From contig CANQIY010000047.1 in NCBI GenBank assembly GCA_947624125.1, positions 1 through 7,305 of the forward strand: a DNA stretch of 7,305 nucleotides. Direction: 5' to 3'. This document shows positions 7,243-7,305 of the stretch, in pieces. The notes under the pieces are model-generated. The model was not told where the DNA came from and did not search any database. It saw nothing but the letters and a program-made list of their open reading frames with translations. Each line of letters starts with the position of its first letter. The stretch's first letter is position 1. The position numbers and the translations under genes were made by a program. This stretch comes from an uncultured Bacilli bacterium. GTDB taxonomy: Bacteria > Bacillota_I > Bacilli_A > RF39 > UBA660.

Positions 7243-7305
7243 CTGTTTTTAGGTATTCACCAGTATAAGAGTTTGAACATTTACAAAGCTCTTCAGGAGT
7301 ACCTG
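7235..7305 (-). CDS. uvrA: Excinuclease ABC subunit A, C-terminal end only
   Basis: Only the last 22 whole codons and the stop are inside the window. The peptide GTPEELCKCSNSYTGEYLK, followed by TVL and TAA, matches the characteristic UvrA C-terminus, where GTPEE follows the second ATPase domain and an SYTGxYLK motif lies next to the end. UvrA is the ATP-dependent damage-sensing subunit of nucleotide excision repair, acting with UvrB and UvrC. The frame enters from the right edge and ends at 7235, 23 bp before lgt and on the same strand, so read-through into lgt is possible. uvrA lying near lgt and trxB is a known arrangement in low-GC Firmicutes. The fragment is short, but the motif pair is distinctive. 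Confidence 0.85.
   Translation of the reverse strand, partial: GTPEELCKCSNSYTGEYLKTVL

Noticed and set aside
1..7305. Mycoplasma genetic code (TGA as tryptophan), suggested by the very AT-rich sequence.
   Set aside because: Tryptophan codons checked are TGG, no gene has an internal in-frame TGA, and TGA ends the pseudouridine synthase and U32 genes at sensible family lengths.
1..7305. Mobile element, CRISPR array, tRNA, rRNA, riboswitch or novel defence system.
   Set aside because: No spaced direct repeats, transposase or integrase motifs, structured RNA or unknown gene was seen; nearly all bases are in recognisable housekeeping genes on one strand.

Overview
The window is a compact, very AT-rich bacterial chromosome segment in which every gene lies on the minus strand, so transcription runs from position 7305 towards position 1. 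It holds seven genes, two of them cut by the window edges: the last codons of uvrA, then lgt, trxB, a class I SAM-dependent methyltransferase, an RluA-type pseudouridine synthase, a long U32-family (RlhA-type) protein, and most of tex. Tryptophan is encoded by TGG, TGA is used as a real stop (pseudouridine synthase and U32 gene), and no gene carries an internal TGA, so the standard bacterial code applies rather than the Mycoplasma code. Low GC, strong Shine-Dalgarno sites and the uvrA-lgt-trxB order suggest a low-GC Firmicute, possibly an uncultured Bacilli/Mollicutes-related lineage that keeps the standard code. That placement is an inference.

The right part (about 5427-7305) reads uvrA, lgt, trxB. 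uvrA ends at 7235. lgt follows after 23 bp, with a promoter-like extended -10 and a short perfect palindrome in the junction. trxB follows lgt after 11 bp with its own strong ribosome binding site. An 8-bp hairpin followed by a T-rich run directly after the trxB stop looks like an intrinsic terminator.

The left part (1-5398) looks like a second transcription unit. A candidate promoter follows the terminator, then come four genes whose ends overlap: methyltransferase, pseudouridine synthase, U32 protein and tex. Three of the four belong to families that modify RNA (methylation, pseudouridylation, base hydroxylation), and Tex is an RNA-binding protein linked to transcription and translation, so the unit looks like an RNA modification and processing operon.

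I see no mobile element, CRISPR array, tRNA, rRNA or defence system. This is a mostly ordinary housekeeping region. The points most worth a second look are altered NADPH-site residues in TrxB, the overlapping RNA-modification cluster, a cysteine that may be missing from the C-terminal part of the U32 protein, and the promoter-like palindrome before lgt.
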